64,000 bases of DNA, taken from assembly GCF_963583255.1 (NCBI RefSeq), contig NC_084813.1, forward strand, positions 10,650,001-10,714,000. The letters run 5' to 3'. Of this stretch, positions 1 through 9,815 are shown piece by piece (position 1 is the first letter of the stretch; every line of letters begins with the position of its first letter). Both the position numbers and the translations under genes were made by a program. Source of the stretch: Pyrus communis. Its lineage: Eukaryota > Streptophyta > Magnoliopsida > Rosales > Rosaceae. The notes beneath the pieces were generated by a model. That model ran no database searches. It saw nothing but the letters and a program-made list of their open reading frames with translations, and was not told the origin of the DNA.

Positions 1-628
1 CATGCTGAAAAAAAAAGAAGAAGAAGAATGAACTCGAAACTGTTCCAGATTTGACCAACATAAGAAACAAACATAGAAATGAGTGACGACATAGATTTCA
101 AAACATATAAGAGGCCTGATCAGCCGCTTAATTTTTTTCCATACATAGAAACCGTGTTGATCTCGTCATATCCTCAGCAAAAAGCTATTATGTTGGACCA
201 CCAATAATGGGTGTCAACTAAATGAAAGGTCATCATCCCCACGTCCAATTTCAAAATCACTCTCGTCTGCAAGCTTTCGAACCACCAAGTGATGCTTCTA
301 TGCCTGATGAATCAAGTTCATATATCCATCATGGAGTTCATCTCTGTTCCAACTCTTGGTAGTAATATTCATCATGACAGTCTTAACCGAAACCCAAAAT
401 CCTGCAACATCCATTTGTAGATTAATTAATTTGTTTGATAACATTATCTAAAATGAACAAAATGGAAAGAAAAATAATTTTTCATAAGAACCTAAGCATA
501 AAATCAGAAAAAACTAATGAACTCCATTCATTCTTGAGGTTTACGTATCATAAGGTATGAAAATCTTCTGTTTATAACCAATACAAGAGTGTACAAAAAC
601 CCAAAAACAAAAAAAATTCATGGCTATA
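1..628. other. AT-rich intergenic sequence, no gene seen
   Basis: I see no splice-framed coding sequence, RNA gene or recognisable repeat in this stretch. It ends in the left target-site copy of the hAT element that follows. Confidence 0.5.
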
Positions 629-636
629 AGTGTAGT

Positions 637-1373
637 TAGGGGTGGAAAAAATTCCCAAAAATCCCGAACCGAACCGAAAAAATCCCGATCCCAAACCAAA
701 AATTTCCCAAACCGAAATTCCCGAAATTTTCGGGATGCTATCCCAAACCGATCCCAAAATTTCGGTATGGGATTCGGGATTGGCTTCTCAATATTTCGGG
801 AATCCCATACCGAACCGAAAATATATAATGTTAATTATTATATATATATTTATACATATATATATATATATATTATTCTTTTATAATTGATGGTAGTAGT
901 TTCTAATTCATGCTCTGCAACCTGGAATGCCCTACACCTTGCATATTTTTCATGTTCTGTTTGATATTCATGTGGATTTTATTATTGCTGCTGCCATGGC
1001 TGATGATTTCAGAAGACTTGATTCTTTTGTCTCTCAACAGATTGCAAAAAGGGTTTAATTAATTTGAATTTTGACTATGATAAAAACAGTCAGGCATGCC
1101 AGTGTTCAATTAAATGGTAGTGTGAATGAAATGAAATTCCTAGTTCATGAATGTGTTCTTGAATTATATATTTGAAGAACAATTCATAATTTCATATTTC
1201 AATTTGGGATTCCCGATTTGTCCCAAAATCTCGAAAATATTTCGGGATTCCCGAAATTTGGGATTCCCGAAAATTTGGTTTGGGATTGGTCTTCAAATTC
1301 CCGTCCCAAAAAATTTTAGTTTGGAATTCGGGATACTAGTTTCGGTATGGTATCCCATACCGAACCACCCCTA
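637..1373. mobile_element. Non-autonomous hAT-type element with 8-bp TSD
   Basis: The element begins TAGGGGTGG and ends CCACCCCTA, an exact terminal inverted repeat. The 8-bp direct repeat AGTGTAGT lies on both sides (629-636 and 1374-1381), the length expected for hAT transposition. About 190 bp at each end is built of many short copies of the motif TTCGGGATTCCC/CCCGAAC in inverted relation, so each arm can fold on itself. The ~300-bp centre shows no transposase. It is therefore a deletion-type or MITE-like element mobilised in trans. A TA-rich run lies at about 837-875. Confidence 0.9.
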
Positions 1374-1413
1374 AGTGTAGTCAGAATTACAAAACCCTTG
1401 AGACTTCATTGTT

Positions 1414-2757
1414 AGGGCTAGTTTGGTATTAATGTGCTTTGAAAAAAAACTGCTTTTGCTGTGCTATGGAAATAAGCAGCTGTGAAATAATGCAATAATT
1501 TGTTTGGTAAACAATAGTTATAAAAGTACTTTTGGCAAAAAAAAGCAATGTTATAGTGTTTGGTAAATCTTTATGTAAAACAGTTGTGAAATGACCAAAA
1601 AGGCATAATACTAGATGTGCTATTAATTTAATTGCTTGATAGTTTTTTGGGTCAACACAAAGAAAGATCAATTATTAAACATACTTTGCTGTTTTAAAAA
1701 AAAAAATTCATATCTTAATTTAAATCTATTCTAAAACTAATTAGTACCACAAATTACTTAAAAATATCAAAATCTTTTAAACTGAATATGATAAGATCTT
1801 CACAACTAATTTTTTGCTACTTCAGCTAGCCAAATGCTAAAAACTCCAATAACTAATCAATTTATTGTTAGCATCTCCAAAATACCCATCTTTTTATGTT
1901 TTATTATCACAATTAAAAGAGAGCCAACCCACTATCTTTCCAGAAGCACCTCTCAAACTCTTTTTCTCTCACATGTCGTTTTTTCCTTTCCCTTTCTCAT
2001 TGTTTCCGCCTTCTTCCCATTTCACATTTTCTTTCTCAATCTTCCTCTCTCCATGTGATATCTTTCTTTCTCAATTGAAATCCTAAAAAATTTCCCTCCG
2101 TGCTAGATGGTTCATTGGCAGGTTAGATTGCAGGCTCGAAACCAGGTCGATAATGGAGGAGGAGGGGCTTGGGATAACTTTGCTTGGTCTTAAAGTACGG
2201 CCTCACAATCTTGAACGACCTCAAAAAAATATCTAGTCTCAGCATGGAAGGTGAGTGTTCGAGCTTCAGATTGTTGGTAATTCCATTTGGGTTTTTTGTT
2301 AGTTCAATTGGGTTGTAGGGATATTAGCATCGAAGGTAAATGGGATATCACCATCGAGAAAGGCATTTGGAGCTGTCGTGGACATAGAGGGTTGGTATAA
2401 TCTTGCTCGCTACATCATCGCCTCGACTCCGACTAATTCCGAAACAGCTCACCGAAAATAATGGAAGATGATAAAAGCATGTTGTATGATTGTAAATTTT
2501 AATTGCTTAAGATCATTTTGGGTACGTGAAAGTTTCATTAAGGGCTCAGCGTCTCTTGGAAAAGAGGTTTACGCAGAAGCTGAAAAGTAGGTTTTTCAAA
2601 GCTGGCTTTTGCTGCTTTGAACTTTTAGCTTCTTTTTTTTTCACCAAAAACTGTGAAAAAAAGCTAGTTATAAGACGTTACCAAACGTTGGAAAGATCCC
2701 AACTCTTTTTTATAGACCTTTTTTTTTTAAATTTAAGCAGTACCAAACTGGTACTTA
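1414..2757. mobile_element. Degenerate hAT-like MITE family member with long insert
   Basis: The left end reads GGGCTAGTTTGGTATT and the right end, read on the other strand, GTACCAGTTTGGTACT, giving imperfect terminal inverted repeats. The left ~250 bp matches the left halves of the elements at 6605-7110 and 57838-58362, with shared words such as CAGCTGTGAAATAA and GTGTTTGGTAAA. The interior (about 1840-2560) is unlike the other copies and may be a later insertion. No transposase and no clear TSD are visible. Confidence 0.5.
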
Positions 2758-2811
2758 GTCTAAAGAAATGAAAGACTTGGGTCCACAGAGCCTAACAAAG
2801 CATAATTTAAA

Positions 2812-2962
2812 GGGAGTTTTAACGAAACACTCCTGGTACTGTTCACTTTTAACGAAAACCCACATTTTTACCTTTCCCTGGTACTATTCACTACACCTTT
2901 ATTTGTCATTTTTCATTAAAACTAAGGTTTTTTTGGACTTTTCGTTAATTTTCCTTAATTTA
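2812..2962. mobile_element. Short MITE-like inverted-repeat sequence
   Basis: A ~150-bp AT-rich stretch starts with GGAGTTTTAACGAAACACTCC and ends near TTTTCGTTAATTTTCC, with internal repeats of ACTGTTCAC/ACTATTCAC. This is the look of a very common short MITE family of eudicots. It has no coding capacity. The boundaries are approximate. Confidence 0.45.
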
Positions 2963-3424
2963 AAAGCCAAAACACCAATATCACTTTTATCAAGTACCCC
3001 AAATAAAGTAACTAGAACTAATAATTCAGTTACGCCGAAAACATATCCAAAATACACCAGAAATCCAAAATTACTTAATAAAAAACATAAACTCTGAATT
3101 CTCATATGAGAATCAAGAAACCCATAAACCAAAAATGCTACAAAATTTTAATTCCAATCATCCCTAACTCATTTTTCAAAATTCAATAACACCCGCATGT
3201 TAATTCTCAATTTGAACAGAACCCAGAATTCAGAAACAAAAAAGAGTATTGAGTATGAGAGGGTTGTATTTGTATAGGTGGGGGTTGTGGCTGATGGGAT
3301 GAAGAGTGAAGTAGCGTAAGAGGGTGTGGAAGGGACAAGCTCCATCGGAAAAGATGATGGGCAATTTAGGGGATAATAGTTGCAATCGGAGGTGGTAAAA
3401 GGAAGATTTGATGCTTCAGGAAGC

Positions 3425-3718
3425 TCAAACACTGGAGTGAATTCCTACTTGTGCTCCGCCACCAATGTCGTCGGAACTAGGGAGTGAGTGAACCTCTGGT
3501 TCCCACGACGGAGGAAGTGCGAGGTCGGCACCGTACTTCTCATCTTCAATGGTGGGACGCAAGTTCTTTGTAGTGAGGTGGAGCTTCACATCTTGGACCC
3601 ACTTGAGGTAGTTTCTTCTAGAGACCTCTAAAGTAGTGCAGTCGAGTAATAGGCTCTTTGGCTTTCTTCTAAAAACAGTGATTTTGTTTAGGCACGCCAC
3701 TGTTGCCAAGACTAGCAA
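3425..3718 (-). pseudogene. Fragment of a Ty1/copia-type gag N-terminus
   Basis: An open stretch of 97 codons on the minus strand contains the segment RRNYLKWVQDVKLHLTTKN followed by LRPTIEDE. This resembles the start of plant copia Gag proteins, where a 'NY..W..D....L' box precedes the UBN2-type region. The frame is closed by a stop right after the match, and no nucleocapsid, protease or reverse transcriptase follows, so this is a fossil fragment. The surrounding 2970-4100 holds nothing else I can name. Confidence 0.4.
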
Positions 3719-4108
3719 ATTGGTTTTTTTTTAAGTTGTTTAATATGCCATTTGCATGCGCGTGTTAAATCCATACTTAGGTTCTTTTATATGCCTTAAA
3801 GACAAGGACTTCAGGCTTCAGTAGAGGCCTTGACGCATCTCCAACTAGTAGTAACCCGAATACCCATTCATACTATGACCTGAACTTATTGACCCATTAA
3901 GACCAACTGCAACCACCCAACCTCAAATATTTAAGTACATTACAAGTTGAAAAAAAAAAAGTACATTAAAAGAAAGAATTTCTTCTAAAAACAAAGACCA
4001 AATTTTAATCTGTGAACAGTGATGTCACTCAACTCTCTAGACCTAAATTTCAGGATTTAAAATATGTTAATTGCTGCGCAATGGCTTTAGCACTAACTTT
4101 GTTTTTTT

Positions 4109-4981
4109 GGCTAAATTGGTTTAATGGTTCCCGTGGTGAGAGGGTAATCGGAAGATAGCCCCGTGGTGAAAAAATTTGGATTTAAACCCTCGTGCTGAAC
4201 TCCGTTAGGATTTAAACCCAAATTAACATCTTCCTCATCTGTTTGTTAACTCATTCAACCTTCATAACCAAAAGAGAAAAAAACTCATTCATCCAAGGCT
4301 ATGAATTTGTTGCCCCCGGCTTCGTCTACCGCAACCCCCAACTCTATGCCAAGCTCCACCCCCAAAATGGATGCTAATAACTCCTCCGCCGATGCGGTGA
4401 GTCTCATCTCTTCCTTCCTTGCTTCCTGATTTACAGTTTGAGATCTTATTCAAAATACATGAATTCGAATTTCAATGAATCTGCCCTTTTGTTTGCTTTG
4501 TTTATTGTTCAACATAATTCAATGAGGAAATTCAAATCAGTGATCACATTGGATATATGATTTATGGGCTTTCCAAATTGCTTAGTGATAAGTACATAAT
4601 CGGCCACACTGTTCATTATATTTAACCCAAGGATTTGAAATCTTGTGTAAATGGACTGGATTTGAATAGTCAATCTTTTAAGTTGCCATAGATAATAAAG
4701 CTAGTGGTTGTAATCCTCCTACGAACTATTTGTATCGTTATAAGTTGGACATTCTCGTTTTGTATCATTGTGCTGAACGAATTCATAGCCTTGGATGAAT
4801 GAGTTTTTTTTCTCTTTTGGTTATGAAAGTTGAATGGGTTAACAAACAGATAAGCAATATGTTAATTTTGGGCTTAACTCCTAATGGAGTTCACCACGAG
4901 GGTTTAAATCCGAATATTTTCACCACGGGGGCTATCTTCCGATTACCCTCTCACCACAAGGACCATTAATCCAATTTAGCC
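4109..4981. mobile_element. Pack-MULE-like element with ~200-bp terminal inverted repeats
   Basis: The arms 4109-4307 and 4780-4981 are inverted copies of each other. Both begin, from the outside, with GGCTAAATTGG and include the blocks AGCCCCCGTGGTGA and CTCATTCATCCAAGGCTATG. The flanking 9-mers (TGTTTTTTT left, TCTTTTTTT right) are compatible with a 9-bp Mutator-type target duplication but are low-complexity. Long TIRs, a ~470-bp unique centre and an exon-like insert fit a gene-capturing MULE. No transposase is present. Confidence 0.7.
4301..4396 (+). pseudogene. Captured first-exon-like fragment inside the inverted-repeat element
   Basis: An ATG at 4301 opens 32 codons rich in Ser, Pro, Thr and Asn (ending NNSSADA) and runs straight into GTGAGT, a consensus splice donor. 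The GC content rises sharply here against AT-rich flanks, which suggests a piece of host exon 1 plus intron start picked up by the element. The ATG lies at the inner edge of the left arm, so the arm would supply the promoter and leader. I do not recognise the donor gene. Confidence 0.5.
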
Positions 4982-5094
4982 TCTTTTTTTTGTAAGAATT
5001 TTTTTACTTTGAATTATGTTATCCTAATTTAATTTTATGAATATTTTCACCTAAAAATATTTAAATTTCGACAAAATTTCCAAAACTGAACAAA

Positions 5095-5440
5095 TTACAC
5101 TAACCAATCACTCAACCAACAAAACTTCAGCATACACACCAACCAACCAACCAAACTTCAATACATATACCAACCAAACTTCAACATACAAACCAACCAA
5201 CCAACTTCAATATGCACCAACCAAACTTCAAAATTCACCAGTGAAAACTACCTAAACAATGACCAACTCAACAAAGCAAACTTCAATATACATCAACCAA
5301 TTCACGAGTGAAAACTACCTAAACAATGACCAACTTAACCAACCAACCTTCAATACACACACCAACTAAACTTTAATATATAGAAACTAACCAACCAAAC
5401 TTCAATATTTATTATTCAGAACTACCTAAACAATCACCAA
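5095..5440. repeat. Degenerate minisatellite rich in ACCAACCAAACTTCAATA
   Basis: The motif 'CCAACCAAACTTCAATA' recurs about ten times with variation. A longer unit holding GTGAAAACTACCTAAACAATG occurs twice in near-identical form (about 5240 and 5305) and once decayed (about 5415). The array is purely repetitive with no open frame. The flanks 4982-5094 and 5441-5837 show nothing I can name. Confidence 0.7.
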
Positions 5441-5837
5441 AGAACAAAAAAAATTTCATTTGAGAAATCGCAACACCAAAACTCACATGTAGCTTGAACT
5501 TTTTTTTTTTCCTCCCATTTTGACCTCTTGCATTTTGTCCTAAAGACAACTAAAAAGGACGAAGAATAGAAGGATATGAAAATTATGTGAGGAAGAAATT
5601 GATTTTGTATAGATAAATGACAGATAAATGAGTATTTATAGAGTTTATGATAAATTTTTTTTAAATGAATCTGTTTTATTTTTAAATGAAGCTGTTTTAA
5701 AATAATTAATTTAATATTTTTTCCATTAGATTTAAATTTCAGCGTTGAGTTTTCATTTTATCGTTATATAAAAAAAAGTGTAAGTAGACAATCTCAAAGA
5801 ATAACATAATTTGAATATTACCCTCCACAAAGGACGA

Positions 5838-6580
5838 GTTTCGTAGTAAGCAATTATCTGCACGAATGGAATCAATGATTTAGTCCCATTTGATTAACTC
5901 TTTGAGTTCTTCTTACCCACCATATCAATATGCTGTGATATACAAACATATGCACGTATAGAACGCACAATGTCAAAGAAACTCGAATAAACCGAATAGG
6001 CTGAATTGGTCAGGCAAAACAAGAACAAAAAGCCTGACCTGAATACAAAACTAATGTACATACGGGTTAAGTGCTACTTACGGTTATACTGGGCGCTCGG
6101 GCACGGCAAAACTACGAACGCTCTCTCAATGTGACATGAGTTCAGCAAGAGGACTCAGTTGTGCTGTTTTCAACATTTAGCTTCCTAGTCACACCCTCAG
6201 GCCCGAAGGAAGGCACGAAAATATTCACAACACTCGTACAAAAAATTAAAATAAGTGCAACAAGATAATATTAGTTGTTAGAGAAATAAAAATCAAACCA
6301 CACTAAGCGTTAAGTTTAAAGTTATCGGTAACAAAATTACGAAACACAATTCTGAAGCAGTTTATGTATTGTAAATACTCCTAAAAAGTAAGTATCTAAA
6401 TTCTTTCAAATAATAGTTACCAACACCACATCACTGGCAACACAATGTTAGCTATTTATATACGATCACAGTATTTTGCTCAAATTATTGCTTATCATCA
6501 AATATAGGATTAATCCAAACATATGCACTACTGAGCTTATCTGTTGGGCTGGGTAGACTGAACTTCAAAGCTTATACAAA
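5838..6580. repeat. Partial copy of the ELL-like gene 3' region, lacking its last two exons
   Basis: This stretch aligns colinearly with 27921-29270, which holds the last two introns and exons and the 3' flank of the ELL-like gene. Shared runs include AAACCGAATAGGCTGA, AAAGCCTGACCTGAATACA and CTGTTGGGCTGGGTAGAC. Three segments of the gene copy are absent here: the MITE at 28075-28430, a segment of about 65 bp covering the terminal exon (28704-28754), and one of about 146 bp covering the penultimate exon (28876-28926). What remains is intron and 3' sequence only. It is non-coding. Confidence 0.75.
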
Positions 6581-6604
6581 TTCAAGAATGAATTTAAAGT
6601 TTCT

Positions 6605-7110
6605 CATGTTAATAACGGTTAGTTTGGTATTGCTGTACTTTTTTAAAAAATTGTTTCTGCTATGCTGTGAGAATAAACAGCTGTAAAATAAAGTTCTTGA
6701 GTGTTTAGTAAACCTTTTTTTATTTTATTTTGTATAAGTGCTTTTAATAAAAAAATAATGTCCGAGTGTTAGGTAAACTTTTATATAAATTGCTGTGAAT
6801 ATGTTAAATGCCTAAAAAAAATATAGTATTTAATGTGTTGTAATAATGTTCAAACAAAATAATGTAGGGGCAATTATTATAATTTTGTAAAATATAAGGG
6901 GGTATACTTGCTATTTGAAAATTTCATAAATGGCATTGATTACTATGCGTTGAAAAAAAAAGCACTTTTATTAGAAGCATGGTAGACATGCTTTTGCTTT
7001 TCTATTGTCATTGACAACAATTTAATTTTTTTTTTTTTTTTTGTTTTACCAAACACATTTGATGTTTCAAATTTTTTAAAAGCCTCTAGCACGATAAATG
7101 CAAGCATATA
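6605..7110. mobile_element. Truncated member of the GGTTAGTTTGGTATTG MITE family
   Basis: From GGTTAGTTTGGTATTGCTG onward the sequence matches the element at 57838-58362 through its whole length (shared GTGAGAATAAACAGCT, AAATTGCT.TGAATATG, AATGTAG.GGCAA). The right terminal inverted repeat is degraded beyond recognition. It abuts the copied ELL 3' segment directly. It has no coding capacity. Confidence 0.6.
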
Positions 7111-7988
7111 TTTTTAATACAATAAGACTTATTGGCTCAGCCTACCAAGAATGTTAAGCTAAGCTAAACATAGTACATTTTTGTTTTTGAGAATTCCAAT
7201 TTGTTCATTGCATGTAGCCAACTTCCATGGCTTCATTGATATTCAAAACTTTAGCGTCACTAACAACAAAGAGGCTACAAGGGAAGGAGACCTTGAAGAA
7301 AACTCAAGGCACAGTCAATTCTATCACTCAGAATGCTGATGTTAGGCATAACTTGGACTATCAGCCCATGAAATGGGCCATTTATTTGGCCCATGTGAAA
7401 AGCCATAGTTGTGGCTAGGGTTTTTAATGGGCAGATGCCTTCTATTGAGAGCAAGAGAGATGTAGGCCTCGTTTGGCAGCTCGTATAATGAATCAGATAG
7501 GATTAATTTATACAAACTCGGATGTTTGGTGCACTTTGGTATAAAATAGTTGGGGGGATTAATAACACGGTCCAACCTCTTTTATATGGTCAGCACTCGC
7601 TTACTAATACTCTCGAAAGACGAAGAATAATTAGTCCAAACGCTGAATCAAAAACATGATGCGCATTCTCTCTTCCCTCTTTCAATCAGAAACACGCTGT
7701 CGTTTGGTTCCTCATCTTCTTCTTCAACCCAACAACCTCTTTCTAGGTTCTCAAAGCTTCTCTGTCTCTCCCCTTGATCTGAAAATTTCAACAAATTTAG
7801 AAATTCTCAACAGTTGTCTAACTCCTTGGAAATCCTCTCAAACCATAATCTCTCTCTCCCCACTCGATTTGGAAATTTCAATAAATTAGGACAAATTTCA
7901 TCTTATTTTACGGTCTCAAGGGATTAGAAGCCATGGAGATGATGGTTTGTAGTCGGTGGTGAAAAGCACAATGGTGGCGATGCTATCT

Positions 7989-8019
<31 letters not shown>

Positions 8020-8307
8020 CTGATTTTTTAAAAAAAAATTCTTATGTGTAGTTTCCTTTTTTCTTCACTTTACCATCAATCATTATTTAAAAATTATTAA
8101 AAATTAATAATTACTTTAGTCTAAAGTAGAAGGAGGAACGACACTGTGCAATTTTGCATCAATTTCATTTTATTTACAAAAGTGCCATCGAGTCTCTCTA
8201 CTTGTTGATTTAATGTTATTTGCAAAATTGCCACTGGGCTTCAGATAGGGTTTTAGGCCTTTTTGGCACTTGGCTTCAGAAAAGCTTTTAGGTCTTTGGG
8301 CTGGATG
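7111..8307. other. Intergenic, no gene supported
   Basis: It includes a poly-T run (about 7993-8019), a duplicated short block around 7760 and 7850 (both with CCCCNNNGATNTG.AAATTTCAA), and an open 63-codon stretch at 7227-7418 that begins with a plausible ATG but has no recognisable domain or splice signal. I do not call a gene. Confidence 0.4.
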
Positions 8308-9717
8308 TGATAGGAGCCTGTTTATGCGACTTTGTTATCTTATTTCTTTGCATTTACTTTGTTAATTTCCATTTATTTTGGTAGTTTATGTTATTTTCGT
8401 ATTATTGTAGGTTCAATTGGTAAAGATGACAATAAATGGTGAAATAGAGCAATTTGGAGTAGTTTTGGACTTGGATTAAATAGCAGGCGTGGATAGCATA
8501 TGGCCTGGACCTTTTTGGTGTTTAAATGGTGCTAGACATGTGCTAAAATTTGGAGAAATTAAAGTTGAGGCTTGGAAGGCAAAGAATTTCACAAGAAAGA
8601 GGAATCCTAATTGGAGAGGAACATTATTTTATCCTATCTTATCCAACATTATCTTATCTTATCTCCAACTGTAAGGAGGAATCCCAATCACATTCCAACA
8701 CTTTCTACCTGATTTTTAGAGTCCTAAAATAACTCAAAAACGCCAAAACCTTTTCCTACTTGGATTTAGCCATTCTCCCTATATGTATGAAATTCCTGCA
8801 GAGATTTAGAGAGTGCCATGCCTACCATTCATCCATTGAAGTTGCTAGAATATTCAGAGTTCTTTCTATCTTTATTTTAAGTTTCAATGTTTATTTTAGA
8901 TTGCTTTTCAATTATGATGAACATGTGTAACTAAGTTTCTTTTTAGCTAGAGGTGAATTCGAAGCTATGATCATATATTTTATATAAATTGATTACATCC
9001 AGTTATTGTTTCATAAAACATGAATGCAATTTACTTATCTACTTTATAGAGAACTTATTCTTAGTTTGCATGCCGGGATTTGGTGCTAGAATATAAAGGA
9101 ATTTCACCTAATCGTTATGAACTTATATTTGTAAGTAGTAAAAGTCACTAGTCATGATTGAGTTAAGTAAATTCTTGGTAGAAGTATCATGCTTTTCATA
9201 GTTACGAATGCTTTGTCAATGCTTATGATTTTCACAAAACTTAATGATATTTGAGATGTATCTCTATCATGCTTTTCATACTTAGGGAACTTGAGAAGAA
9301 TAATTTGGTTGCGTCGCTGAGTCCAATTCAATGAACTTAGGAAAATCTGAGAGTTAATTAGTGCTGTTCACAATTAATTTGGGGCATTGTCATTCATGGT
9401 TTATAGGAAGAATAACTAGAAATCGATTTGTATGCATATGTTTCATGTGTGGAGACGAATCCTTTAGCTATCCTTTCATTCATATTTCATTCACAACTTA
9501 ATTTACTTGCTGCATTTTACTTTTATTTTAATTAAATTCGTCCAAAATCCCCCAGTCATTGTTCTGTTTTTAGTTTAACTTAGTTTTTAGTTTTATAAGT
9601 TTAATTTGTGTTGATTAGCATCTCTTCTAATCACTGGAATAGAACGATCCCTACTTACTCATACTACGATTGCATAATTTATAGGGTTTAATTTATGTAT
9701 CAGTTTTTATCACATCA
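8308..9717 (+). mobile_element. Solo LTR, TGATAGGAGC family
   Basis: It starts TGATAGGAGC and ends TATCACATCA, with flanking GGATG (8303-8307) and GGATA (9718-9722), a 5-bp target duplication with one mismatch. It is homologous to the longer LTR at 22913-25165 (reverse orientation there), sharing the start and the segment AGAACGATCCCTACTT near the 3' end. No internal retrotransposon sequence adjoins it, so it is a solo LTR left by LTR-LTR recombination. Confidence 0.7.
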
Positions 9718-9815
9718 GGATATGGCCTTTCACTCAGGGAGAGAGACGAAAAGGGGAACATGAGGGTTGATGTGTTACAGGGAGAGGATCATCGGGAATT
9801 TTGGCTGGGGGGCTG

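Noticed and set aside
5095..5440. A CRISPR-like array
   Set aside because: Units are degenerate and without regular unique spacers, and this is a plant genome.
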